NCBI GenBank assembly: GCA_021845555.1
Contig: JAJZVS010000087.1
Span: forward strand, 1-11,252
Direction of reading: 5' to 3'
Source of the DNA: Pseudomonadota bacterium
GTDB lineage: Bacteria > Pseudomonadota > Alphaproteobacteria > Acetobacterales > Acetobacteraceae
Length of the DNA: 11,252 bases
Made by a program: the position numbers and the translations under genes. Under the pieces are notes generated by a model. It worked only from the letters and a program-made list of their open reading frames with translations, was not told the DNA's origin and made no database searches. Shown here piece after piece: positions 1-6,327 of the stretch (position 1 is its first letter; every line of letters starts with the position of its first letter).

Positions 1-562
1 TCTGCAGCGGCACCGCCCAGGGGTTCACGACGCGGTGCTGGTAATGCGTGCCTTCCCAGCGGAACGGTCCGGGCTGGGTCCAGGCTTTCACGATCAGGTC
101 GTGCGCTTCCTCGAACCGTTCGCGGTTGTAGGCGGGGTTCACGCCGGTCGCGAGCTGTTCCTGCCCGCCGCCGCGCACGAAGCCGGACACCAGGCGGCCC
201 TTGGAGATCATGTCGATCATCGACAGTTCCTCCGCCAGCCGCACGGGATTTTCCGCCAGCGGCAGCGGGTTGCCGAGGATGACGATCTTCACCCGCTTGG
301 TGACGGCGGCGAGGATGGAGGCGAAGACGTTGGTTTTCGCCTGCATGCAGAACGGCGCGTTGTGGTGCTCGTTCAGCATGATCCCGTCGGCGCCGCATTC
401 CTCGGCGTAGATGTAGTCTTCCAGATACTGGTTGTACAGCCGGCTGCCGGCGACGGGATCGAAATGGCTGTTGGAGAAGGTCAGCGCGGTGGCGCCGTAG
501 TCGAGCCCGGCGCGGGCGTCGTAGGCCGACATCGGCTGCTCGGTGAAATACATCAGGTGCAT
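1..562 (-). CDS. LLM-class flavin-dependent oxidoreductase, 3' end off the window
   Basis: The N-terminal 187 residues of a luciferase-like monooxygenase (bacterial luciferase/alkanesulfonate monooxygenase superfamily), which uses reduced flavin and oxygen to oxidise a small organic substrate. Visible family features are the first barrel strand MHLMYFTEQPMS, the region GADGIMLNEHHNAP (residues 57-70), the strand KIVILGNPLPLAENPVRLAEE (about 92-112), the segment MIDMISKGRLVSGFVRGGG (115-133), and NRERFEEAHDLIVKAW (146-161), all typical of the fold. The family is usually 330-400 residues, so roughly half is missing beyond the left edge. The start at 562 is set by a strong AAGGAGG seven bases upstream. 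It lies 29 bases downstream of the alpha/beta-hydrolase gene on the same strand, so the two are probably cotranscribed. The substrate cannot be named. Confidence 0.9.
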   Translation of the reverse strand, partial: MHLMYFTEQPMSAYDARAGLDYGATALTFSNSHFDPVAGSRLYNQYLEDYIYAEECGADGIMLNEHHNAPFCMQAKTNVFASILAAVTKRVKIVILGNPLPLAENPVRLAEELSMIDMISKGRLVSGFVRGGGQEQLATGVNPAYNRERFEEAHDLIVKAWTQPGPFRWEGTHYQHRVVNPWAVPLQ

Positions 563-569
563 GGCGGTG

Positions 570-576
570 CCTCCTT
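570..576 (-). promoter_or_regulatory. Shine-Dalgarno site of the LLM oxidoreductase
   Basis: AAGGAGG on the minus strand, seven bases before the ATG at 562. It fixes this start over the internal ATG at residue 4. Confidence 0.8.
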
Positions 577-591
577 GGGCGTGGGCGGCGT

Positions 592-1374
592 TCAGCCGGC
601 GAGGAAATCGGTGACGAGGGCGGCGAGTGCCGCGGGCTGTTCCATGTCCACGAAATGGCCGCTGGCGGGGATGGTTTTGAACTGCGCGCCGGGCAGTGCG
701 CGGGCGTAGGCCGCGCCGGCGCTGATCGGCACGATGCGGTCGTGCGCGCCCCAGACCACCAGCGCGGGCGCGCGCACGCCGCCCAGCAGATGCGGCAGGG
801 TCTGGCTGTACATGTAGGGTTTCCAGGCGATGCGGAAGCACATCTCGCGCGCGACGTCCCAGGCTTCCAGTTGATCGGTGGAGACCTCGCCGAAGACGCG
901 GGCGAAGGCCGCCGGATCGTGGAACCCGGCCTGCGGATAGGCCAGGTAGCTGACGATCGCCTGGTCCATGATCTCGCCTTCGGGCGGCTTGATCCCCATC
1001 GCGCCGACCAGCACCAGTTTGCGGAAGTCGCGCGGGGCGAGCGAGGCCATCTCGGCCGCGATCCAGCCGCCGAAGCCGAGGCCGACCAGGGCGGCGTCGT
1101 TCACGCCCAGCGCGGCGAGCAGCCACTGCTGCATGGCGGCGACGTCGCGCACATGGCGCATCCAGCCGGGTCGTTCCGAGTTTCCCCAGCCGGGCAGGTG
1201 CGGGACCAGCACGTCGAACCGCCCGGCCAGCGCGTCGTAGAAATCGAGCCGGTCCGGCGTGCCGATGTCGTGATGGAGCACCAGTACCGGCCGGCCGGCG
1301 CCGGCGCGCGCGAGGTGGAGTTGCGTGCCCGCGATCTCGACACTGGAGCGGGTCCAGGTCACGTTCGATGTCAT
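592..1374 (-). CDS. Alpha/beta-hydrolase-fold protein with glycine at the nucleophile position
   Basis: A complete 260-residue alpha/beta-hydrolase-fold protein. The fold is shown by the LVLHHDIG turn (residues 31-38, the usual HG oxyanion region), the PHLPGWGNSERPG segment (58-70), the nucleophile-elbow strand-turn-helix (ALVGLGFGGWIAAEMA, 95-110), the acid loop VVWGAHDRIVP with Asp212, and the histidine loop ASGHFVDMEQP with His240. The elbow normally reads G-x-S-x-G, but here it reads G98-L-G100-F-G102. The nucleophile is therefore glycine (GGC codon at 1075-1077) while acid and histidine are kept. It may be a non-hydrolytic member or use an unusual mechanism; ordinary serine-hydrolase activity is unlikely. 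The start is supported by GGGAGG six bases upstream. It precedes the LLM oxidoreductase by 29 bases, suggesting that the two act on one degradation pathway (inference). Confidence 0.88.
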   Translation of the reverse strand: MTSNVTWTRSSVEIAGTQLHLARAGAGRPVLVLHHDIGTPDRLDFYDALAGRFDVLVPHLPGWGNSERPGWMRHVRDVAAMQQWLLAALGVNDAALVGLGFGGWIAAEMASLAPRDFRKLVLVGAMGIKPPEGEIMDQAIVSYLAYPQAGFHDPAAFARVFGEVSTDQLEAWDVAREMCFRIAWKPYMYSQTLPHLLGGVRAPALVVWGAHDRIVPISAGAAYARALPGAQFKTIPASGHFVDMEQPAALAALVTDFLAG

Positions 1375-1472
1375 TCGTTTCCTCCCGGCTGATCGCCTGG
1401 CGGGAGGATACTCACGGGTAGTCGCGGGAGTCCAACCCTACCGGCATCCCCGCCCCATGGTTCGCCGGGATG

Positions 1473-1799
1473 TCATGTGTCCTCCTCGCGGATGCGGAAA
1501 TGCGTCTTCGCCTCCGCCGACATCCGCTGCGGCGACCAAGCCGGGGTCCAGACCACGGTGACGAACACGCCGGTGACGCCGGCTTCCTCGGCCAGGCGGT
1601 GCTCCACCCCGCTCACCAGGTAGTCCTGCGCCGGGCAGCCGGGCGTGGTCATGGTCATGGCGACATCGACCACCCCGCCCTCGATCCCGACGCCATAGAC
1701 CAGGCCGAGATCGACGATGTTGTAGCCGAGTTCCGGATCGATCACCTCGCGCAGCGCCGCGCGAACGCGTTCCTCCGACAGCGGGGCAGCCTGGTCCAT
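1473..1799 (-). CDS. MIP18/DUF59-family metal-sulfur cluster assembly factor
   Basis: A complete 108-residue protein of the MIP18/DUF59 family (relatives SufT and PaaD), small factors that help mature iron-sulfur proteins in the cytoplasm. Signature segments are DPELGYNIVDLGLVY (residues 21-35) and the loop MTTPGCPAQ with the family's characteristic Cys55. The C-terminal stretch VVWTPAWSPQRMS (82-94) is also typical. It is the third gene of a minus-strand run: its start is only 4 bases past the DUF2249 stop, with a GGGGAGG ribosome site lying inside the end of that gene. This coupling suggests that it matures an Fe-S protein connected with the upstream membrane/DUF2249 genes (inference). The family is confident, the client protein unknown. 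Confidence 0.9.
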   Translation of the reverse strand: MDQAAPLSEERVRAALREVIDPELGYNIVDLGLVYGVGIEGGVVDVAMTMTTPGCPAQDYLVSGVEHRLAEEAGVTGVFVTVVWTPAWSPQRMSAEAKTHFRIREEDT

Positions 1800-1803
1800 C
1801 GTC

Positions 1804-2334
1804 TCAACCTCCCCGGCGGATCAGCAGGCGTACGCCGTCGGTCTCGCGGCGCACCCGGATCGCGGCGCCGCGGGCTTCGAGCTCGGGGTACAGGTGCAGC
1901 GGCTCGCGATCCGTCCAGGCTTCCAGCACCGCGCCGGGAGCAAGATGTTCCAGGGTCGAGAGGATGCGCATCATCGGCTCCGGCGGCGGCAGGCCGCGGT
2001 TGTCGAGGCTCTCGGCGGGGACCGGCCAGGCGGCACCGTCGCCGGCGGGGTCGGCCGGCTCGGGACGCGTCGCCGGGCGCGGCGCGGATGGGGCGGTCGC
2101 TTCGTCCGCGGTGAACAGGATCTCCCAGTCCGCCTCGCCGTGATGGATCGCGCGATGCGTCAGGCCCTTGCGCCCGAGCAGCGCATAGAGCGGGATCGGC
2201 TCGAAGGTCGCGAGCAGGCGCAGCGCCTGGCCCGGCGCAAGATCGCCGACGGCCTGCATGATGCGCGCGAACGGTTCGCCGCCGTTGCGCAACTCGGGAC
2301 GCACGTCGAGCGTGAGGGGGGCGGGTGCGGTCAT
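1804..2334 (-). CDS. Tandem DUF2249 domain protein
   Basis: A 176-residue soluble protein made of two DUF2249 domains. Domain 1 is about residues 7-75 (LDVRPELRNGGEPFARIMQAV, LAPGQALRLLATFEPIPLY, W70EILF). Domain 2 is about 109-174 (SLDNRGLPPPEPMMRIL, LAPGAVLEAWTDREPLHLY). A Pro/Ala-rich linker (76-108) joins them. The repeated layout (LD.R, Ex6I, LAPG, EP.PLY/EPLHLY) shows an internal duplication. DUF2249 is a small TusA-like domain often found with hemerythrins and denitrification or nitric-oxide genes; its biochemical role is unproven. I chose the ATG at 2334, which overlaps the upstream gene's stop as ATGA and has AAGGA nine bases before it. A longer frame open upstream to 2655 is a shadow of the membrane protein gene. 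Confidence 0.88.
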   Translation of the reverse strand: MTAPAPLTLDVRPELRNGGEPFARIMQAVGDLAPGQALRLLATFEPIPLYALLGRKGLTHRAIHHGEADWEILFTADEATAPSAPRPATRPEPADPAGDGAAWPVPAESLDNRGLPPPEPMMRILSTLEHLAPGAVLEAWTDREPLHLYPELEARGAAIRVRRETDGVRLLIRRGG

Positions 2335-3716
2335 CGGGTTCCATCCTTTCCAGCCGGGATCAACGGAGCGGCGGGCGTCGCCGCCGGGCCCACATACGGC
2401 GGGCGCACATAGGAGGCGCGCCAGGCGCGCAGGTATTCGCGGCCCAGCAGCAGCACCGCGACCAGGGCCACCGCCAGAGCGCCGCGGATCGCCTCTGCAC
2501 GCCCCGGGGCGCCGGTCAGGGCCGCCGCCAGCGCGGCGAGTCCCACGGCGCCGAAATAAAGTGCGAACAGCCAGGTCGCCGCCGGCTCGTGCACCAGGTC
2601 CTGCACGCGCGGCACCGCGCCGCGACCGAGCCGCGTGCCGTAGCGCGACAGCCACGACAGGAAGGCAACGATCTTGTAGAGCTGCGTGAGCCCGAGCCCG
2701 GAGAGCCAGCCGAGCAGCAACAACAGAACAAGGCTCGGCGCCAGCGCCTCCAGACGCTGCGCGAGGATCGCGCCGAGACCGAGCAGCACGGCCAGGCCGA
2801 GCGAGCCGAACGCCCCGATCGCGGCACGGTTATGCAACTCGATCCGCCGGCGCATGCGGCTGCGGTAAAGCCGCCCGACATCGAACAGATACAGCGCCAG
2901 CGCCACGCAGATCGCCAGCCGCCCGGCCGTCGCCAGCGCCGCGAGCATCACCGCCGGCCAGAACGCGCCCGCCAGCCCGGCGAAGACCGCGGCGAGGAAT
3001 CCGGCCGTTCCTGTCCACAGCACCGTGGCACCGAGGACGCCGCGATCGTGCGGGGCCAGCATGAACATCGGCAGCAACTCGTAGGAGACGCCGATCGCCG
3101 TCAGAGTGAACCAGCCGCCGATCCCCGCCAGCGCATGCGCGGCGAGTCCGCCGGCCAGCAGCGGCGCCAGCGCCGGGCCGAGCGCCGGCACCGCGAGTGC
3201 CAGGGCAAAACACAGGCCGAGCAGCACCGTGAGCAGCAGGAAGCCAAGCCCCGCCACGACAAAGCGCGCGCTGAGCGGCATCGGGCGCTTGGCCAGGAGC
3301 GGCACCAGCAGCGTGCCCGCGCCGAGCGCCAGGGCGGCGATCACCAGCGCGCCCCCCGCGGGCAGCAGCAGCGCGGTGCCGTCGCCAAGGGACAGGAAGC
3401 CCGCGACCATCAGCGCCAGCCCGGCCTCGATGCCGATCAGGGCGACGAGCGGCGGGGTCTGGCTCGGCAGCGCGCGGCTGGTGATCACCGGGACGAACTG
3501 GAACAGCGCGGCGAACATCAGCAGCGTCAGCCAGCCGATCGTCAGCAGGTGCACCATTGCCAGGCTCGCCGGCGCCGCCGCCGGAGCGGCCGGCCAGGCG
3601 AGGCCCAATACCGCCAGCGCCAGCCCGAGGCCGAGGTTGACCAGCGCGCAGGCGAACATCGCCGGGGTCCAGCGCGACAGTCGATCGCCGGTGGGGTTAT
3701 CGCCGGTGGCGTTCAT
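2331..3716 (-). CDS. Polytopic membrane protein, distant heme-copper oxidase subunit I / NnrS-like
   Basis: A complete 461-residue, strongly hydrophobic inner-membrane protein with about 12 predicted transmembrane segments by eye. Notable segments are MVHLLTIGWLTLLMFAALF (residues 54-72, His56), AAHALAGIGGWFTLTAIGVSYELLPMF (192-218, His194), APHDRG (His223) and LTQLYKIVAFLSWLSRYG (343-360). Paired H...GW motifs in adjacent helices resemble heme-binding helices of NnrS and of heme-copper oxidase/NO-reductase subunit I-like proteins, but the full oxidase copper-histidine set is not evident. Heme binding is therefore an inference. The start ATG at 3716 has AGGAG about ten bases upstream. It is the first gene of the membrane protein-DUF2249-MIP18 run (ATGA overlap at 2331-2334) and is divergent from the cupin gene. 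Its neighbours point to a nitric-oxide or respiratory context rather than transport. Confidence 0.8.
   Translation of the reverse strand: MNATGDNPTGDRLSRWTPAMFACALVNLGLGLALAVLGLAWPAAPAAAPASLAMVHLLTIGWLTLLMFAALFQFVPVITSRALPSQTPPLVALIGIEAGLALMVAGFLSLGDGTALLLPAGGALVIAALALGAGTLLVPLLAKRPMPLSARFVVAGLGFLLLTVLLGLCFALALAVPALGPALAPLLAGGLAAHALAGIGGWFTLTAIGVSYELLPMFMLAPHDRGVLGATVLWTGTAGFLAAVFAGLAGAFWPAVMLAALATAGRLAICVALALYLFDVGRLYRSRMRRRIELHNRAAIGAFGSLGLAVLLGLGAILAQRLEALAPSLVLLLLLGWLSGLGLTQLYKIVAFLSWLSRYGTRLGRGAVPRVQDLVHEPAATWLFALYFGAVGLAALAAALTGAPGRAEAIRGALAVALVAVLLLGREYLRAWRASYVRPPYVGPAATPAAPLIPAGKDGTR
2344..2348 (-). promoter_or_regulatory. Ribosome binding site deciding the DUF2249 start
   Basis: AAGGA on the minus strand, nine bases upstream of the ATG at 2334 and inside the end of the membrane protein gene. 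With the ATGA overlap it supports translational coupling and the short start. Confidence 0.6.
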
Positions 3717-3771
3717 GCGGCGGTTTCTCCTGCCCGACCCGGCGGAGCGCGCCTGGGGCGGCTCTCCGGGC

Positions 3772-3801
3772 TTGCGAAGGATAATGGGTATCCTGTATGC
3801 T
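3772..3801 (+). promoter_or_regulatory. Candidate promoter with dyad operator in its spacer
   Basis: Within an AT-richer island in the divergent region there is TTGCGA (3772-3777, four of six -35 consensus bases), then AGGATA-ATGGG-TATCCT (3778-3794, perfect 6-base arms), one base, then TATGCT (3796-3801, four of six -10 bases). The spacer is 18 bases and almost wholly palindromic. This arrangement is like promoters controlled by a dimeric regulator binding between -35 and -10, as in the MerR family, but the regulator is not in the window. It points toward the cupin gene, leaving a leader of about 160 bases; binding there could also affect the divergent membrane protein operon. A second, shorter dyad TAATG/CATTA (3782-3786 and 3802-3806) overlaps. 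Confidence 0.35.
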
Positions 3802-3956
3802 CATTAAGGGCGCCGATCGCGGATGGCAAGGGCCCGGAGGCCGACGGCGCCGCCAGGTCTCGCCGCCCGCCCGGACCATCCAGTCACGAAGGCAACCACT
3901 TGGCAAACGGGCCGGCAGCGCCCACGCTCCCGGCGCCAATGCCGGAAGCACGGTAC

Positions 3957-3961
3957 AGGAG
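3957..3961 (+). promoter_or_regulatory. Ribosome binding site deciding the cupin start
   Basis: AGGAG seven bases before the ATG at 3969. It supports the short cupin reading frame rather than the long upstream-open frame that runs antisense to the membrane protein gene. Confidence 0.75.
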
Positions 3962-3968
3962 AACACGC

Positions 3969-4298
3969 ATGAGCCAGACAGCGGAAAGCCCGGCCCCAGC
4001 CGGCGAGAAGACCCACATCGTCGTGCAGACGCCGGATGTGCGGGTGGTGGAATACGTGCTGCCGCCCGGCGCCAGCCTGGCCTGGCACCACCACACCGCG
4101 GTGACCGACCGGTTCTACTGCCTGGAAGGCGCGATCGAGGTGGCACTGCGCGACCCCGCCGAGACGCGCCGGCTGGCTCCGGGGGACACGTTCGCGATCC
4201 CGCCGGGCGTGGTGCATCGGTCCGGCAACGCCGCGCCGGGGATCAGCCGCTACCTGCTGGTGCAGGGCGGCGGGCGCTACGACTTCGTGAAGGCGTAG
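3969..4298 (+). CDS. Single-domain cupin protein
   Basis: A 109-residue small beta-barrel cupin. Motif 1 is PPGASLAWHHHTAVTDRFYCLEG (residues 32-54): His40 and His42 occupy the metal-ligand positions and Asp47 stands where the usual glutamate would be. Motif 2 is PGDTFAIPPGVVHRSGN (71-87), with His83 as the third histidine ligand. A single metal ion (Fe, Mn, Zn or Ni) is therefore likely bound. Such small cupins include dioxygenases, isomerases and pure binding proteins, so the reaction is unknown. The gene is transcribed divergently from the membrane protein operon, after a leader of about 160 bases. At its 3' end it runs 22 bases into the end of the convergent dioxygenase gene. Confidence 0.87.
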   Translation: MSQTAESPAPAGEKTHIVVQTPDVRVVEYVLPPGASLAWHHHTAVTDRFYCLEGAIEVALRDPAETRRLAPGDTFAIPPGVVHRSGNAAPGISRYLLVQGGGRYDFVKA

Positions 4299-5074
4299 GC
4301 GTCCATCCGCAGCACGCCGTAATCGGCGCTGGCGTGCAGCCGTTCCGCCTTCGCCCCCTCCGCCGCTGCGCCGAGCGCGACATAGAGCGGCAGCAGGTGC
4401 TCGTCGGTCGGGTGCTGCATCGCCGCGTAGGGGGCGAGGCGGCGATAGGCCAGCAGGTCCTCGGTTCGCCCCTCGGTCAGCGCGGCGTGCATCCAGTCGG
4501 CGAACGCGACGATGTCGGGCGGTTCGGGCGCGCCGATCGCGTCGCGGCGGATGCGGCCCAGGTTATGGGTGAAGCTGCCGGATCCGATCACCAGCACGCC
4601 TTCCTCGGCCAGCGGGCGCAACGCCCGCCCGAGCGCCATCTGATGCGCCGGGCCGAGCCAGGGCTGCGAGGCCAGTTGCACCACCGGGATATCGGCGGCC
4701 GGCCAGGCGAGCAGCAGCGGCACCCAGGTGCCGTGGTCGAACCCGCGCTCGGGGTCGAGCGCCGCCCCCAGCCCCGCTGCGTTCAGCAGCGCGGCGGCGC
4801 GGGCGGCAAGTTCGGGGGACCCCGGCGCGGCGTAGCGCAGCGCATAGAGCGCCGGCGGGAAGCCGCCGAAATCGTGGATCGTGTCGGGATGCGGCGCGGC
4901 CGACAGCGTCGGGCGTTCCTCCGCCCAGTGCGCGGTCGCCACCAGGATCGCGCGGGGGCGCGGCAGGCCGGCGGCGAGACCGGTCAGGAACCGGCGCCCG
5001 GGCGTGTCGGTGATCGCCGTCATCGGTGACCCGTGGCTGAGGAACAGGCTGGGCAGCATCGATCGGGCCTTCAT
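4277..5074 (-). CDS. ygiD: Class III extradiol ring-cleavage dioxygenase, 4,5-DOPA dioxygenase (YgiD) family
   Basis: A 265-residue LigB-fold protein close to the YgiD/DODA family, which opens catechol rings (4,5-DOPA in characterised members) using a non-heme metal. Family hallmarks are LPSLFLSHGSPM (His14), LVATAHW (His49), DTIHDFGGFPPALY (His67), DHGTWVPLL (His114), LVIGSGSFTHNLG (His170) and HPTDEHLLPLYVALGA (His221, His226). His14, His49 or His67, His170 and His226 are the probable metal or catalytic residues by family analogy. Length is normal. The ATG at 5074 has no good ribosome site; the ATG at residue 6 (5059) has AAGG eight bases upstream and could be the true start. It converges on the cupin with a 22-base coding overlap. 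The physiological substrate need not be DOPA. Confidence 0.87.
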   Translation of the reverse strand: MKARSMLPSLFLSHGSPMTAITDTPGRRFLTGLAAGLPRPRAILVATAHWAEERPTLSAAPHPDTIHDFGGFPPALYALRYAAPGSPELAARAAALLNAAGLGAALDPERGFDHGTWVPLLLAWPAADIPVVQLASQPWLGPAHQMALGRALRPLAEEGVLVIGSGSFTHNLGRIRRDAIGAPEPPDIVAFADWMHAALTEGRTEDLLAYRRLAPYAAMQHPTDEHLLPLYVALGAAAEGAKAERLHASADYGVLRMDAYAFTKS

Positions 5075-5240
5075 GGGGGACGGGGTCCAGCATAGCGGAA
5101 CGCCCTACGGGGCCCAGGCCGGGCGATCGGCCGGCCCTCAGGGCTTGCTGGGGAAATTATCAAATCGCGCGTTTCGGTCGAGACAGGGTCATCGGCCGTC
5201 CCGTGGCTCCGCAGTAGAGCAGATATTGATCAACGAACCC
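5075..5240. other. Intergenic region between holA and the ygiD-type gene
   Basis: 166 bases without a gene. On the minus strand GATAAT (around 5154-5159) is five of six to a -10 box and lies about 80 bases before the ygiD-type gene, but no convincing -35 partner is visible. No clear terminator follows holA. Confidence 0.4.
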
Positions 5241-6257
5241 TTACGCCGCGCGGGCCCGGCCGGCGGCGCGGCGCGCCAGCGTCAGTATCGCGTGGCGGCA
5301 GAGCGTCTGATCCGGCGCGCCGGTGCGCTTGCAGGCGCGCTCGGCCTCCGCCAGCGCGGTCATCGCCGCCAGCAGCGCCGGCACCGGCCACAAGGTCAGC
5401 GCGCGGGCGAAGGCGTTCACCCGGCGGAAGAACACCGGCGGGCGGGCGGCCTTCGCCGCCTCCGCCGGGCTCAGCCCGCTGTCCATCGCCAGCCGCGCCC
5501 GGTGCAGCCGCTGCATGTGCCCCAGCGCGGTGCGCAGCACGCCGACCGGGGCCGCGCCTTCCGCCATCGCCAGTTCCAGCGCGCGATCGGTGGTCGGCAC
5601 ATCGCCGGCGGTAGCGGCGAACAGCGCGTCGTCCAGCGACAGCCCGGCGAAATCGCCGACACAGGCGGTGGCCGCCGCCAGATCGATCCGCCCGCCCGGC
5701 CCGGCATACAGCGCGAGCTTGGCCAGTTCCTGCCGCGTGGCCGCCCGGTCCGCCCCGAGGCGCCCGGCGAGCCAGTGCAGCGCCTCCGGCTCCGCGGTCA
5801 CGCCGGCCTCGGTGAGCGCGGCGCGGATGGTTTCGTCGAGCGCACGGCCCTCTTCCGGATAGCAGCCGATCGCCGCGGCGTCGGGGGCCGCCTCCACCAG
5901 CGCGCGCAGGCGCGAACGGGGCGCCAGCGCGGCGCCTTCCAGGACCACCAGGGCCGGTCCCTTGCCCGCCAGGACGGATTTGACCGGCTCGGTCGCCCCC
6001 TCCCCCGCCTCGCGCACGCGCACCACGCGCCGCCCGCCGGTCAGCGACAGCGAGCACGCCTCGTCGGCCAGTTGCCCGATCTGCTCGCGCGCGAGTTCGA
6101 CCACGCGGAACGGATCGTCGAGCGCGCCGACCACCCCGCGCACCAGCGCCTCCGCCCGCTCGCGGATCAGTCCGGTGTCGTCGCCATACAGCAGCACCAC
6201 CCGGCAGGCGCCGGGATCGCGCAGGAAGCCCGCCACCCGCCGCGCGTCGAGCTTCAT
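5241..6257 (-). CDS. holA: DNA polymerase III subunit delta
   Basis: A complete 338-residue delta subunit of the clamp-loader complex, which opens the beta sliding clamp during chromosome replication. Length matches the family (about 340). The N-terminus MKLDARRVAGFLRDP, then CRVVLLYGDDTGLIRERAEALVR (about 18-40), is the characteristic nucleotide-fold start lacking a true Walker P-loop. Further family segments are VVLEGAALAPRSRLRALVE, IGCYPEEGRALDETIRAALTEAG, HWLAGRLGADRAATRQELAKLALYAG and the C-terminal helical domain with PPVFFRRVNAFARALTLW. It ends an essential operon leuS-lptE-holA; that order is common in alphaproteobacteria. A repeat element separates it from lptE, and the nearest ribosome-site-like sequence (AGGA at 6270-6273, 12 bases before the ATG) lies in the repeat. 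Confidence 0.93.
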   Translation of the reverse strand: MKLDARRVAGFLRDPGACRVVLLYGDDTGLIRERAEALVRGVVGALDDPFRVVELAREQIGQLADEACSLSLTGGRRVVRVREAGEGATEPVKSVLAGKGPALVVLEGAALAPRSRLRALVEAAPDAAAIGCYPEEGRALDETIRAALTEAGVTAEPEALHWLAGRLGADRAATRQELAKLALYAGPGGRIDLAAATACVGDFAGLSLDDALFAATAGDVPTTDRALELAMAEGAAPVGVLRTALGHMQRLHRARLAMDSGLSPAEAAKAARPPVFFRRVNAFARALTLWPVPALLAAMTALAEAERACKRTGAPDQTLCRHAILTLARRAAGRARAA

Positions 6258-6265
6258 CGGCCGCT

Positions 6266-6315
6266 AGTGTCCTGCCCCTGAAATGCCTTCCGATTTCAGG
6301 GACCAGCAGGCCACT
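6266..6315. repeat. Left hairpin of the lptE-holA element
   Basis: Two consecutive stems. The outer arms AGTGTCCTGC (6266-6275) and GCAGGCCACT (6306-6315) pair at 9 of 10. The inner arms CCCTGAAAT (6276-6284) and ATTTCAGGG (6293-6301) pair perfectly around the loop GCCTTCCG. The bulge ACCA (6302-6305) separates the right arms. Confidence 0.85.
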
Positions 6316-6327
6316 GAAAACAAAGAT

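Noticed and set aside
1405..1450. GGTAG...CTACC inverted repeat between the MIP18 and hydrolase genes
   Set aside because: Five-base arms with a long loop are too weak to call a terminator.
2325..3968. A long plus-strand frame antisense to the membrane protein and continuous with the cupin
   Set aside because: Its sequence is low-complexity Gln/Arg/Glu-rich, mirroring the hydrophobic codons of the opposite gene. The cupin has its own ribosome site and a natural start at 3969.
5132..5146. GCCC-TCA-GGGC as a terminator between holA and the ygiD-type gene
   Set aside because: The stem is only four bases, there is no T-run, and such pairs are frequent in GC-rich DNA.
5226..5233. Palindrome TTGATCAA as a possible FNR/CRP-type site
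   Set aside because: The half-sites abut without the four-base spacer of TTGAT-N4-ATCAA, it lies just past the holA stop, and an 8-base palindrome is expected by chance.
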